A stretch of 64,000 nucleotides of DNA from Ruegeria sp. R13_0. Lineage in GTDB: Bacteria > Pseudomonadota > Alphaproteobacteria > Rhodobacterales > Rhodobacteraceae. The notes under the pieces are model-generated. The model did not search any database, was not told the DNA's origin, and saw only the letters and a program-made list of their open reading frames with translations. Both the position numbers and the translations under genes were made by a program. Of the stretch, positions 56,925 to 64,000 are shown piece by piece. Location: positions 216,359 through 280,358 of the forward strand of contig NZ_JAGHRB010000005.1 of the NCBI RefSeq assembly GCF_017743995.1. Reading direction: 5' to 3'. Numbering within the stretch: position 1 is the stretch's first letter; each line of letters starts with the position of its first letter.

Positions 56925-57035
56925 CCAGGGGTTTTCCAGCATCGCTCGCAACTGTCCGATTCAGGCATTGGGTTTATCTGAGGGCTTATATAACGTTGAC
57001 GCCGTCAGAATAAAGAGGTAGCGGACCCTTTCGGA

Positions 57036-57737
57036 ATGGACAATAAACTGACCACGATCGCCTTCGATGCGGATGACACTCTGTGGCATAACGAGCGTTT
57101 TTTCCAACTGACACAGGCCCATTTTACCCAATTGCTGGCAGACCACGCTGAACGCGACCATCTAATGGAGCGTTTGTTGGCCGCCGAAAAGCGGAACATC
57201 CAACACTATGGCTATGGAATCAAAGGCTTTGTCCTGTCGATGATCGAAACGGCGATTGAGGTGACCGAAGACCGGGTTCCAGCGTCAGTCATCCGCCAGT
57301 TGATCGACGCGGGGCAAGAGATGCTGGCCCATCCCATCGAACTTCTGCCCCATGCGCGCGAGGCGGTTGAGGGCGTGGCCGAGACCCATCGCGTTATTCT
57401 GATCACCAAGGGCGACCTGATCGATCAGGAGCGTAAGCTGGCGCAATCGGGGTTGGGGGATTTGTTCGACGGGGTCGAGATCGTTTCGGAAAAGACGGCC
57501 GAGACCTATAGGACGATCTTCGAACAGCATGGCGAGGGGCCGTCGAGCGCGATGATGGTGGGCAACTCGATGCGGTCGGATGTGGTGGCGCCGATCGCCG
57601 CCGGGTGCTGGGGCGTTCATGTCCCGCACGGGCTGGTTTGGGAGGTCGAGCATGCCGAAACACCCTCTGACCATCCCCGATTCCGAGAGCTGTCGGATCT
57701 TGGCGAACTTTCGGATCTGGTGCGCGCCCTGGGCTGA
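57036..57737 (+). CDS. HAD-superfamily hydrolase
   Basis: 233 aa. The nucleophile motif FDADDTLW has Asp10 and Asp12-type residues, motif II is LITKGD and motif III/IV is MVGNSMRSDV. The helical cap places it in subfamily I. It probably removes phosphate from a small metabolite; substrate unknown. It is divergent from clpS. Confidence 0.87.
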   Translation: MDNKLTTIAFDADDTLWHNERFFQLTQAHFTQLLADHAERDHLMERLLAAEKRNIQHYGYGIKGFVLSMIETAIEVTEDRVPASVIRQLIDAGQEMLAHPIELLPHAREAVEGVAETHRVILITKGDLIDQERKLAQSGLGDLFDGVEIVSEKTAETYRTIFEQHGEGPSSAMMVGNSMRSDVVAPIAAGCWGVHVPHGLVWEVEHAETPSDHPRFRELSDLGELSDLVRALG

Positions 57738-57844
57738 TGTTGCCGTTCGGCCTCAGTTCAAGAAAAAACCGCGCACCCTTTGCCTTGTTCCCGTCATGAT
57801 CGCTCATCTGGTAGGTCGGCCTAGGGGCTTCGCCTATATATAGA

Positions 57845-57860
57845 AGGGGTTCGCGCCCCT
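57845..57860 (+). terminator. Stem-loop after the HAD hydrolase gene
   Basis: AGGGG (57845-57849) pairs with CCCCT (57856-57860) around TTCGCG. No clear T run follows, so the call is weak. Confidence 0.35.
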
Positions 57861-57945
57861 CACGATGCCGGGAAAACACCAGCTTTTGGTTTATTTTGCC
57901 GGGGTCCTGTGCTAGCCTTGATGATAATAAATAAATTTCATCCGA

Positions 57946-57959
57946 CCGGGAAAACCCGG
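57946..57959 (+). other. Small hairpin in the dacA leader
   Basis: CCGGG-AAAA-CCCGG forms a perfect 5-bp stem with a 4-base loop, about 28 bases before the GTG start. It may affect mRNA stability. Confidence 0.35.
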
Positions 57960-57987
57960 CGGAACGAGGCAGACAGAGGCAAAGATC

Positions 57988-59409
57988 GTGCAGAGTCGGT
58001 GGACAATCCCGGCCCGGATGGGCGTATTCCTCACAGCGTTTATGTTGGTGCTTTCTTTCGCGCCTCTTAAAACCTTGGCCGCGCCTTACGCGGCGATGGT
58101 GATCGACGCGCGAACGGGCGAGGTTTTGCACTCGCGCAACGCTGATACCCGCCTGCACCCGGCCTCACTGACCAAGATGATGACCCTCTATATCGCGTTC
58201 GAAGCGGTCCGGAATGGAGAAATCACGCTGGATACACAGGTTCGCATCACGCGGGCGGCAGCGGCTGAACCTCCGTCGAAGCTGGGCCTGCGTTCGGGTC
58301 AGACGATTGCGTTCCGCTACCTGATCCGCGCAGCAGCGGTGAAATCGGCCAATGATGCCGCAACGGCTATCGGGATTGCGATCAGCGGGTCCGAGGCCGC
58401 CTTTGCCCGCCGCATGACGCGCACGGCCAAGGCAATGGGGATGAGCCGCACGACCTTCAAGAACGCGCATGGCCTGACGGAATCGGGGCATATGTCGACC
58501 GCGCGTGACATGACCACGCTGGGGCGGCATCTGCTCTATGATTACCCGCAATATTACAACCTGTTCTCGCGCCAATCGACCCATGCGGGGATCAAGACGG
58601 TTCCCAACACGAACCGCCGCCTCTTGGCCGCGTATAAAGGCGCAGACGGGATCAAAACGGGTTATACCCGCGCCGCTGGGTTCAACCTTGTGGCCTCGGC
58701 CAAGCGCAAGGATGAGCGAATCATCGCAACGGTCTTTGGTGGAAAATCTGGGGCCTCGCGTAATGCCAAAGTGGCTGAGCTGCTGGATCTTGGGTTCCGC
58801 CGCGCCCCATCGCGCGCCCCGATCCGCCGCCCTGCGCGCCCCGCTTATGCAGGCAATGCCGGTTTGGGCGGCACGCAGGTTGCCCGTTTGACCGGCGCAC
58901 CCAAGACCAGCCTGCGCCCGGCGATGCGTCCATCCGCGTCGGTTCAGGTGGCCAGTGCTGTTGTTGATGCTGCCGAAGAAAACCGCGACCGCATTAAGGA
59001 CGGGATCGCTGCAGCCATCGCACAGGCAGATATCGCGCCGACTGCGCCTCCGGTCGAAAGCTCGGATACACGTCCCGCCTTGCGGCCCGACAATCTGGTG
59101 CTGGCCTCGACTCAACCGGCCGAGCAGCCGGAACCGGAACAAGAGGTCGTCACGCGGCTGTCCACCTCGGGCGGGCATCTGTGGGGCGTGAATGTTGGCC
59201 GCTACACCACGCGCTATGAGGCTGAGAAGGTGCTGTTGAAAACCGCTCTGTCCGAGATGACAACGCTGGACGGCACGCTGCGCAAGGTCAATCAAAGCTC
59301 CAAAGGGTTCGAGGCCACGTTCCAGGGCATGACCCGTGAACAGGCCGATCTGGCATGCCGCCGGCTTCAGGCGCGCAATGTCACCTGTTTCATGATCGGG
59401 CCGTCATAA
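57988..59409 (+). CDS. D-alanyl-D-alanine carboxypeptidase (S11) with C-terminal SPOR domain
   Basis: 473 aa. The S11 motifs are SLTK (Ser60-Lys63), SAN (Ser120-Asn122) and KTG (223-225). A signal peptide ends near residue 32. A low-complexity Pro/Ala linker (about 270-390) leads to a SPOR domain (about 392-473), which binds denuded glycan at the division site. It therefore trims pentapeptides in the periplasm, probably near the septum. The start codon is GTG. Confidence 0.93.
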   Translation: MQSRWTIPARMGVFLTAFMLVLSFAPLKTLAAPYAAMVIDARTGEVLHSRNADTRLHPASLTKMMTLYIAFEAVRNGEITLDTQVRITRAAAAEPPSKLGLRSGQTIAFRYLIRAAAVKSANDAATAIGIAISGSEAAFARRMTRTAKAMGMSRTTFKNAHGLTESGHMSTARDMTTLGRHLLYDYPQYYNLFSRQSTHAGIKTVPNTNRRLLAAYKGADGIKTGYTRAAGFNLVASAKRKDERIIATVFGGKSGASRNAKVAELLDLGFRRAPSRAPIRRPARPAYAGNAGLGGTQVARLTGAPKTSLRPAMRPSASVQVASAVVDAAEENRDRIKDGIAAAIAQADIAPTAPPVESSDTRPALRPDNLVLASTQPAEQPEPEQEVVTRLSTSGGHLWGVNVGRYTTRYEAEKVLLKTALSEMTTLDGTLRKVNQSSKGFEATFQGMTREQADLACRRLQARNVTCFMIGPS

Positions 59410-59438
59410 GGCCTGACATTTCTCCTCCTGATGGGTCT

Positions 59439-59466
59439 GGGCTGCGGGTTTTCGCAGCCCTTTTTT
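59439..59466 (+). terminator. Intrinsic terminator after the carboxypeptidase gene
   Basis: GGGCTGCG (59439-59446) pairs with CGCAGCCC (59453-59460), and six T follow. It is a strong terminator. Confidence 0.9.
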
Positions 59467-59478
59467 CATGCAACCAGC

Positions 59479-60726
59479 TCAGTCGAAGACATGGCCGTGC
59501 TCGTATTGCTCATCCTGCCCGGCGGCGGCAGTCAGCGCGGCGACGTTGTCCTTGGTGAAAAACCCGTCGTAGTGGTGGCACCGTTCGATATATTCGGTGA
59601 TCAGCAGCGTATTCTTTGAGTGTTTCGAGAAGATTTGTTTCAGGTTGGGATCGTCTTTGCATTCCCCCACCACATGAGCGAGAAATGGCACGCCCTTGTC
59701 TTTGAGCGTATTGACGACAAAATCCACGTTCTTTTCACCCGCTCCATGGTCGCCATCCTGAATCTCGACCGCCATGTGATGCAGGCGGCGGCCGAAATTG
59801 CGAACGAAATCCTCGGTGGGCATGGGCAGTTTGGCAAATGAGTTCACGAAGGACGGCGTGTTGTTTGCCGTAAACACCTTGGCCGGGGATTTCTTGTCGT
59901 CATCCACATTGGCGTTGCGGTTTACGTTGGTCGAAGAATTCATGTCGAAGATGTTGTACGCCCCCCAGAAGTAATAGGGCACCATCGTCAGGAACTCGAG
60001 GATCGCATCTTCCCGCTCACCCGCCAGAACCCGGGTGGCGAGGTGGTCGATCCCCAGCATCAGCGGCGCAATTTTCGAATCCGTGCCGAAGGCTGCGGCC
60101 TCGTCCAGTCGAGCTTTCTCGGTATCGCTCAGCAAAACGCGATCGCCAAGGCCCAGACTGTCGGGGTCGTTGAAATCCAGCGTGGAATAGCCAACGCGGT
60201 TGCAAGTGAAATCCGAGGGCGTTGTAAAGCGAAAGCCATCCAGCGTGTAGAACGGGTTTTCTGTGTCACCTGCGTATTCAAACCGGATGTTCTGTTCTTC
60301 GAGAGTTTTGCTGAGCTCTTTCAAATCGCAGGCGGCAAAAACCTCCCCCACATACCGCGTTTGCGGGGTCGGGCGGGCCAGCGGGTACATCCGGTTGATG
60401 CGCGGGATGAAGTCCTCAAAACTGTCGCTCAGCGGGGCCATCAGGATCAGCGCCGGATAGTCGGGATGCGAATGCAGGACCGCGAACTTGTGTGTCTGTC
60501 CAAGATAACTGGCCGAGTGGCGGTAAGGCGTCATCACATAAAGCTCGACCATCGTATCGAACAGCGCCTTGGATTCGACCTGGATGACAATCGCGCGCAT
60601 CGGCCCGACCTGATCCGCGACGCCCGAGCTGGTCCTGCGCTCGTAGATCATCGGAAGGTATTCGTGAAAGAAGTCCGAGTTCTTTTTGTCACCTCGGGGT
60701 GTGTAAGACATCAGATCGAAAGACAT
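59479..60726 (-). CDS. VOC-superfamily (HPPD-like) protein of unknown function
   Basis: 415 aa. Two half-domains look like vicinal-oxygen-chelate repeats. A candidate metal triad is His in GIDHLATRV, His in RRLHHMAVEI and Glu in LLITEYIERC, the order found in hydroxyphenylpyruvate dioxygenases. It is longer than HPPD and its N-terminus (MSFDLMSYTPRGDKKNSDFF) is different, so a dioxygenase on another aromatic or keto acid is possible. AAGGAGG before ATG 60726 supports the start. Confidence 0.6.
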   Translation of the reverse strand: MSFDLMSYTPRGDKKNSDFFHEYLPMIYERRTSSGVADQVGPMRAIVIQVESKALFDTMVELYVMTPYRHSASYLGQTHKFAVLHSHPDYPALILMAPLSDSFEDFIPRINRMYPLARPTPQTRYVGEVFAACDLKELSKTLEEQNIRFEYAGDTENPFYTLDGFRFTTPSDFTCNRVGYSTLDFNDPDSLGLGDRVLLSDTEKARLDEAAAFGTDSKIAPLMLGIDHLATRVLAGEREDAILEFLTMVPYYFWGAYNIFDMNSSTNVNRNANVDDDKKSPAKVFTANNTPSFVNSFAKLPMPTEDFVRNFGRRLHHMAVEIQDGDHGAGEKNVDFVVNTLKDKGVPFLAHVVGECKDDPNLKQIFSKHSKNTLLITEYIERCHHYDGFFTKDNVAALTAAAGQDEQYEHGHVFD

Positions 60727-60884
60727 GTGCGCCTCCTTGCCGGGCATCTGGCGGCGAGCGCGGGGCCAGCCAATAGCGTTGCTAGAAATACGGTATTCAG
60801 AACATGCACTTGCGGGCATGCTATGCGCTCAACCGAATTCAAGCAACAGCCATAGGATAGGGACCCCGGATTACGGGCTGATGT

Positions 60885-61646
60885 CTATCGGGTGAACTTT
60901 GTCACCTCGACCCCGCCCTCTATCAGGTTTTCTCGGACCGACCGGGCGATCTGCACTGCCGTCGGGCCGTCGCCATGCAGGCAGATCGTGTCGATCGACG
61001 TCTCCAGCCGCTTGCCGGATTCGGTGATGATGGCCCCTTCGCGCACCATGTTCAGGATGCGCGGGCCGGCAATCTCAGGGTCGTGAATCACTGCGCCGGG
61101 CACGCTGCGATCCACCAAAGTGCCATCGTCATTGTAGGCCCGGTCGGCGAAGATCTCGCCCACCCATTTGCAGCCAAGCTCTCGTACGGCGTCTTCCTGC
61201 TTGGTGACCGCCAGTACCATGATGATGATATCCGGATCGACATCCAGCGCACCTTGGTAACAGGCGCGCGCCATGTCGAGGTCGACCGAACACATATTGG
61301 CCAAAGCGCCGTGCAGTTTCAGATGCCGCACCTTTGTGCCAGTGGCCGCGGCCATACCCAATGCCGCGCCCAGCTGATAGCGCACCAGATTGCGCAGGCT
61401 GTCATGGGGCACTTTCATATTGCGCCGGCCAAACCCCTGAAGGTCGGGAAAGCCGGGATGCGCCCCGATGCCCACATCATTCTCAGCGGCCAGTGTCATG
61501 GTCTTGGCCATCACGTCCCAGTCACCTGCATGAAACCCGCAGGCGATATTCGCGGATGTAATGATCTTCAACAGGCTTTCGTCATCGCCCATCTTCCAGG
61601 GGCCAAAGCTCTCGCCCATATCGGCGTTCAGATCCACGCGCGGCAT
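60885..61646 (-). CDS. pxpA: 5-oxoprolinase subunit A (LamB/YcsF family)
   Basis: 253 aa. It starts PRVDLNADMGESFGPWKMGD, the family signature, and CGFHAGDWDVM and HLKLHGALANM are also present. With PxpB and PxpC it forms the ATP-dependent 5-oxoprolinase that opens pyroglutamate to glutamate. It is the last gene of the reverse pxpBCA operon, 12 bases after pxpC. Confidence 0.94.
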   Translation of the reverse strand: MPRVDLNADMGESFGPWKMGDDESLLKIITSANIACGFHAGDWDVMAKTMTLAAENDVGIGAHPGFPDLQGFGRRNMKVPHDSLRNLVRYQLGAALGMAAATGTKVRHLKLHGALANMCSVDLDMARACYQGALDVDPDIIIMVLAVTKQEDAVRELGCKWVGEIFADRAYNDDGTLVDRSVPGAVIHDPEIAGPRILNMVREGAIITESGKRLETSIDTICLHGDGPTAVQIARSVRENLIEGGVEVTKFTR

Positions 61647-61658
61647 CAGATAGTCTCC

Positions 61659-62657
61659 TTAGTCGGTGGCAGAGATCACTCCGCCGATCAATTGGTAGGA
61701 CAACAGGTCCGGGATGTCATGAGGGTCGCGGACCAGAGGCTCAATACGGCTCGGCAGGCGCGCAAGATCCGCGCTAAACGCGGCATCAATCTCTACAGCC
61801 TGCTCCAGTGTTACGAATTCAAACCGAACCGTCCCGCCCGCCGGGGTCTGAGCAGCCTTGGACATGTCGCAGGGTAAGACGGTCGCTATTCGGGGGTAGC
61901 CTCCGGTCGTCTGGCATTCGGGCAGCAGAATGAAGGGGTTGCCGGTGCCAGTCATCTGAATGTCTCCCGGCGTTATCACCTCGGAAAGGATATTGAGCTG
62001 ATCTTTCGCCGCAAAGCCCGGTCCATCACTTTCCAGCTGCATCCCCATACGGTTGGCCCGCGCGCCACGCGTGAACTCTGTCTGCGCAAAGCGATCCAGC
62101 GTTTCATCATCGAATAACGCGGTTTGAAAGCTGGCGACGACGCGAAGAGTGCCGCCGTTGAACCGGTCCGGGGGGGACAGCTTCATCCTGCCGTCGCCTG
62201 CAGTCTTCCCAGCGGGCAACACATCACCCACCGCAACGGCGCGGCCGATCTTGGCTGTCAGATGCGTCGCGCGCGAGCCGAGGAACAGCTCGGTCTCAAT
62301 GCCGCCCTCCAAATGCAGGTAGCCGTAGTTGCCCCGCACGGTCGCACCGATTGTCAGAGTCTGCCCTTGCTCAAGAATATGGGACGCGTTCCAGACGATC
62401 GGGGAACCGTCGATGCTCGCCTGCATCGTCGCACCAGTCAGAGCTACCCTTGTGCGTCGCGTCGCTTCGAACGTGCCGCCCATGCCGGCCATTTCCAGCG
62501 CGGCCAGATCGGGGCTTTGACCCAGCAAGGCTGCGCCCTCATGCAGCGCCAGAATATCGGCTGCTCCAGAACGAGAGAGACCCTGATCCAAATAGCCGAT
62601 GCGCCCCTGATCCTGAACCGTACAAGCCGGACCAATGCGGTGAACCATCAGGGTCAT
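61659..62657 (-). CDS. pxpC: 5-oxoprolinase subunit C (biotin-dependent carboxyltransferase family)
   Basis: 332 aa. The start RIGPACTVQDQGRIGYLDQG and ILLPECQTTGGYPRIATV are typical of the KipA/PxpC domain. Its ATG overlaps the pxpB stop by one base, so translation is coupled. Confidence 0.93.
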   Translation of the reverse strand: MTLMVHRIGPACTVQDQGRIGYLDQGLSRSGAADILALHEGAALLGQSPDLAALEMAGMGGTFEATRRTRVALTGATMQASIDGSPIVWNASHILEQGQTLTIGATVRGNYGYLHLEGGIETELFLGSRATHLTAKIGRAVAVGDVLPAGKTAGDGRMKLSPPDRFNGGTLRVVASFQTALFDDETLDRFAQTEFTRGARANRMGMQLESDGPGFAAKDQLNILSEVITPGDIQMTGTGNPFILLPECQTTGGYPRIATVLPCDMSKAAQTPAGGTVRFEFVTLEQAVEIDAAFSADLARLPSRIEPLVRDPHDIPDLLSYQLIGGVISATD

Positions 62658-63403
62658 CAGGCGATCTCCTGGCAGGTTGCGCCACCAAGGCCGTCGTCAT
62701 TGTTGGCGCGGATTGCCTCTAACTCATCGCGCGAGACAGAAGTGAATTGAAGCTCATCACCGGGCCGCAGGGTAAATGTCTGGTCCTTGTCAGGCTGAAA
62801 ACACCTGAACGCCGTTTGGCCAACATGCCTCCACCCGGTCGGCGTCGGCCCGGAGAACAGAACAAACTGCGAGATCGCCAAAACCAGAGCGCCCTCGGGC
62901 ACCATGGGCGTCAGTTGCTGCAGGCGCGGTATGTTGAATTCGGTTCCCAGCGGCCCGAGATAGGGTTGCCCCGGCGCAAAACCGATGGTCAGCACCCGTA
63001 CTTGAGTTTGACTGAGCCGCCGGATGGCTTCGGCCGGGTCTAACCCAGCAACATGTGCGGCATCCTCCAGCTGCGGGGCAAGGTCCGTGCCATATACGGT
63101 CGGCACCCGCCATAGTCTCCGTCCGCTTGGTAGAGGGGCACTATACCAGTCCTGCTGGTTCAGGATCTGCTGCAGGTGACTTGTGATCTCAAGATGCGAA
63201 ACCACCTGAGGGTCAAAGCGCACATATGCAGACCCCAGAGAGGCCGATGTCTCTATGATCCCGCGCAGCGCTAAGCTGTCCACCTGCGCCCGAAACGCCA
63301 AGGCCGCGCGGTTTGCGGCCTCATCCATCTTGTCTGCAAATGTCACCAAAGCCCCGTCGAGCCCGACGGTGCGTACCAGTGGGTAGGAAAGACCTTCAGT
63401 CAT
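62657..63403 (-). CDS. pxpB: 5-oxoprolinase subunit B (KipI family)
   Basis: 248 aa. The KipI/PxpB pattern is clear: YGTDLAPQLEDAAHVAGLDP, TIGFAPGQPYLGPL and PSGRRLWRVPTVYG. It is the first gene of the pxp operon, with its promoter in the gap after 63403. Confidence 0.93.
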   Translation of the reverse strand: MTEGLSYPLVRTVGLDGALVTFADKMDEAANRAALAFRAQVDSLALRGIIETSASLGSAYVRFDPQVVSHLEITSHLQQILNQQDWYSAPLPSGRRLWRVPTVYGTDLAPQLEDAAHVAGLDPAEAIRRLSQTQVRVLTIGFAPGQPYLGPLGTEFNIPRLQQLTPMVPEGALVLAISQFVLFSGPTPTGWRHVGQTAFRCFQPDKDQTFTLRPGDELQFTSVSRDELEAIRANNDDGLGGATCQEIA

Positions 63404-63925
63404 ACTTGGGCCGAGATAGGATTGTGTCTTGTCATTCGGGAACCAGACCGCATCCCAATGAAATGCGCAAGTACAGGTAGAGAGCGATCCACACCGACGC
63501 GCAAAACGGAGTTTTTGAAGCCTGTCACCGGATTCGACTCGCGGGCGCGAGTCGGGCTTTGTTGTATCCGTGGGTTAACTTGGCCCAAGATGTTGTGGTT
63601 TGCCATTGTGGGGTTCTGGTCGGGCTATGGTGTTCTCCTGCTGGTGCGCCCGTATCTGGTTGTTCTTGTGCCTGACGAAACTCTTTAAAATATTGATTTT
63701 ACTTCTATAAATAAGAAATCGCAAAAAAATACGCCGATATGTAATTTTCCGCTTGCGGCCTTCAGCGCTAAACCTTAGAACCCCCTTCACCGGCGCTGCT
63801 GAGGCGCTGGGGCGCTGCTGAGGCGGCGGGGACGCTCGGGAGAGACCGGGGGCATCTGAGGTTGGGTTTTAGGCGGGCGCGCTGAGGGATTGGCGCAACG
63901 GTCTGGTTTTTGGCTCTGGGTGTTA
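63404..63925. other. Gene-poor region between pxpB and the rRNA leader
   Basis: I see no gene I can support here. It holds the pxp promoter, a perfect hairpin CGACTCGC-GGGC-GCGAGTCG (63535-63554), an AT-rich tract around 63685-63750, and a direct repeat GGCGCTGCTGAGGCG (63792-63806 and 63811-63825). The AT-rich tract may belong to the rRNA promoter. Confidence 0.5.
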
Positions 63926-64000
63926 TGTTCTTTGACATTGATGGATAACTGAAGAGATATGTGGGCGGTTTGGTTCGTTTCGACGGATTGAATGTCTGTA
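63926..64000 (+). promoter_or_regulatory. Probable rRNA operon leader with boxA
   Basis: TGTTCTTTGACA (63926-63937) matches the bacterial boxA antitermination site at 10 of 12 positions. The sequence after it, with GAAGAGATATGTGGGCGG, resembles what I recall of pre-16S leaders in Rhodobacterales. The 16S gene would begin beyond the window. Confidence 0.6.

Noticed and set aside
63422..63688. 88-codon forward frame after pxpB, with a hydrophobic C-terminal half
   Set aside because: A short membrane peptide is possible from the ATG at 63590, but there is no RBS I trust, no family, and the frame crosses a perfect hairpin.

Overview
The window looks like chromosomal DNA from a marine alphaproteobacterium of the Roseobacter group (Rhodobacterales). 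The evidence is the high-GC coding style, a class I lysyl-tRNA synthetase, a GluRS with an ALSKR-type signature, an NDUFS4-like complex I subunit, Hint_2-domain proteins, and gene orders such as ettA-MOSC-nadD and clpS-RsmC-like methyltransferase. The genus cannot be fixed from the sequence alone. The window opens inside a metallo-beta-lactamase-fold gene and closes in what looks like the leader of a ribosomal RNA operon.

Layout. 1-8.1 kb is mostly housekeeping: gltX, a gamma-glutamylcyclotransferase-like gene, an NsrR-like Rrf2 regulator, a ybbA-ybbP-type ABC exporter divergent from a tesA-type SGNH hydrolase, an L,D-transpeptidase and a cold-shock gene. 8.3-9.3 kb is accessory: a REP-associated transposase with two inverted REP palindromes inside its own reading frame, and a small membrane protein. 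9.3-16.1 kb holds ettA, a MOSC gene, nadD, a PBP4-type peptidase, a TerB-like gene, and an AsnC-type regulator divergent from phhA-phhB. 16.2-25.2 kb holds a glycoside hydrolase flanked by two copies of a lysK-leader-like sequence, then lysK, a large beta-helix protein and several small genes. 25.3-27.4 kb is an accessory islet: an ORF6N protein with twin 27-bp palindromes, then an AT-richer pair (an anchorless GT51 transglycosylase and a membrane protein). uvrB, an NDUFS4-like gene, an acetyltransferase, tRNA-Arg(UCU) and a first Hint protein follow.

32.1-49.0 kb is an inositol catabolism locus. A forward operon carries iolG, an ABC importer, iolD, iolE, a phytanoyl-CoA-dioxygenase-like gene, iolB and an SDR. 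A reverse operon carries a kinase (iolC), a second divergent IolB and a class II aldolase (iolJ). Two more Gfo/Idh/MocA dehydrogenases and a LacI-type regulator complete it. Four copies of one 16-bp palindrome (three perfect, one with a mismatch) lie before iolG, before the importer genes, between the divergent operons and before the regulator gene. This strongly suggests one local regulon.

After tRNA-Val(UAC) comes modABC, whose leader can fold to hide the modA ribosome binding site. Next is a pair made of an HlyC-type lysine acyltransferase and a second Hint protein. 53.9-60.7 kb holds hemF, an SDR lacking the catalytic lysine, an RsmC-like methyltransferase, clpS, a HAD hydrolase, a DacA-type carboxypeptidase with a SPOR domain, and a VOC-like protein. 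The 5-oxoprolinase genes pxpBCA end the coding part. About 0.6 kb of gene-poor DNA then leads to a boxA-like rRNA antitermination element.
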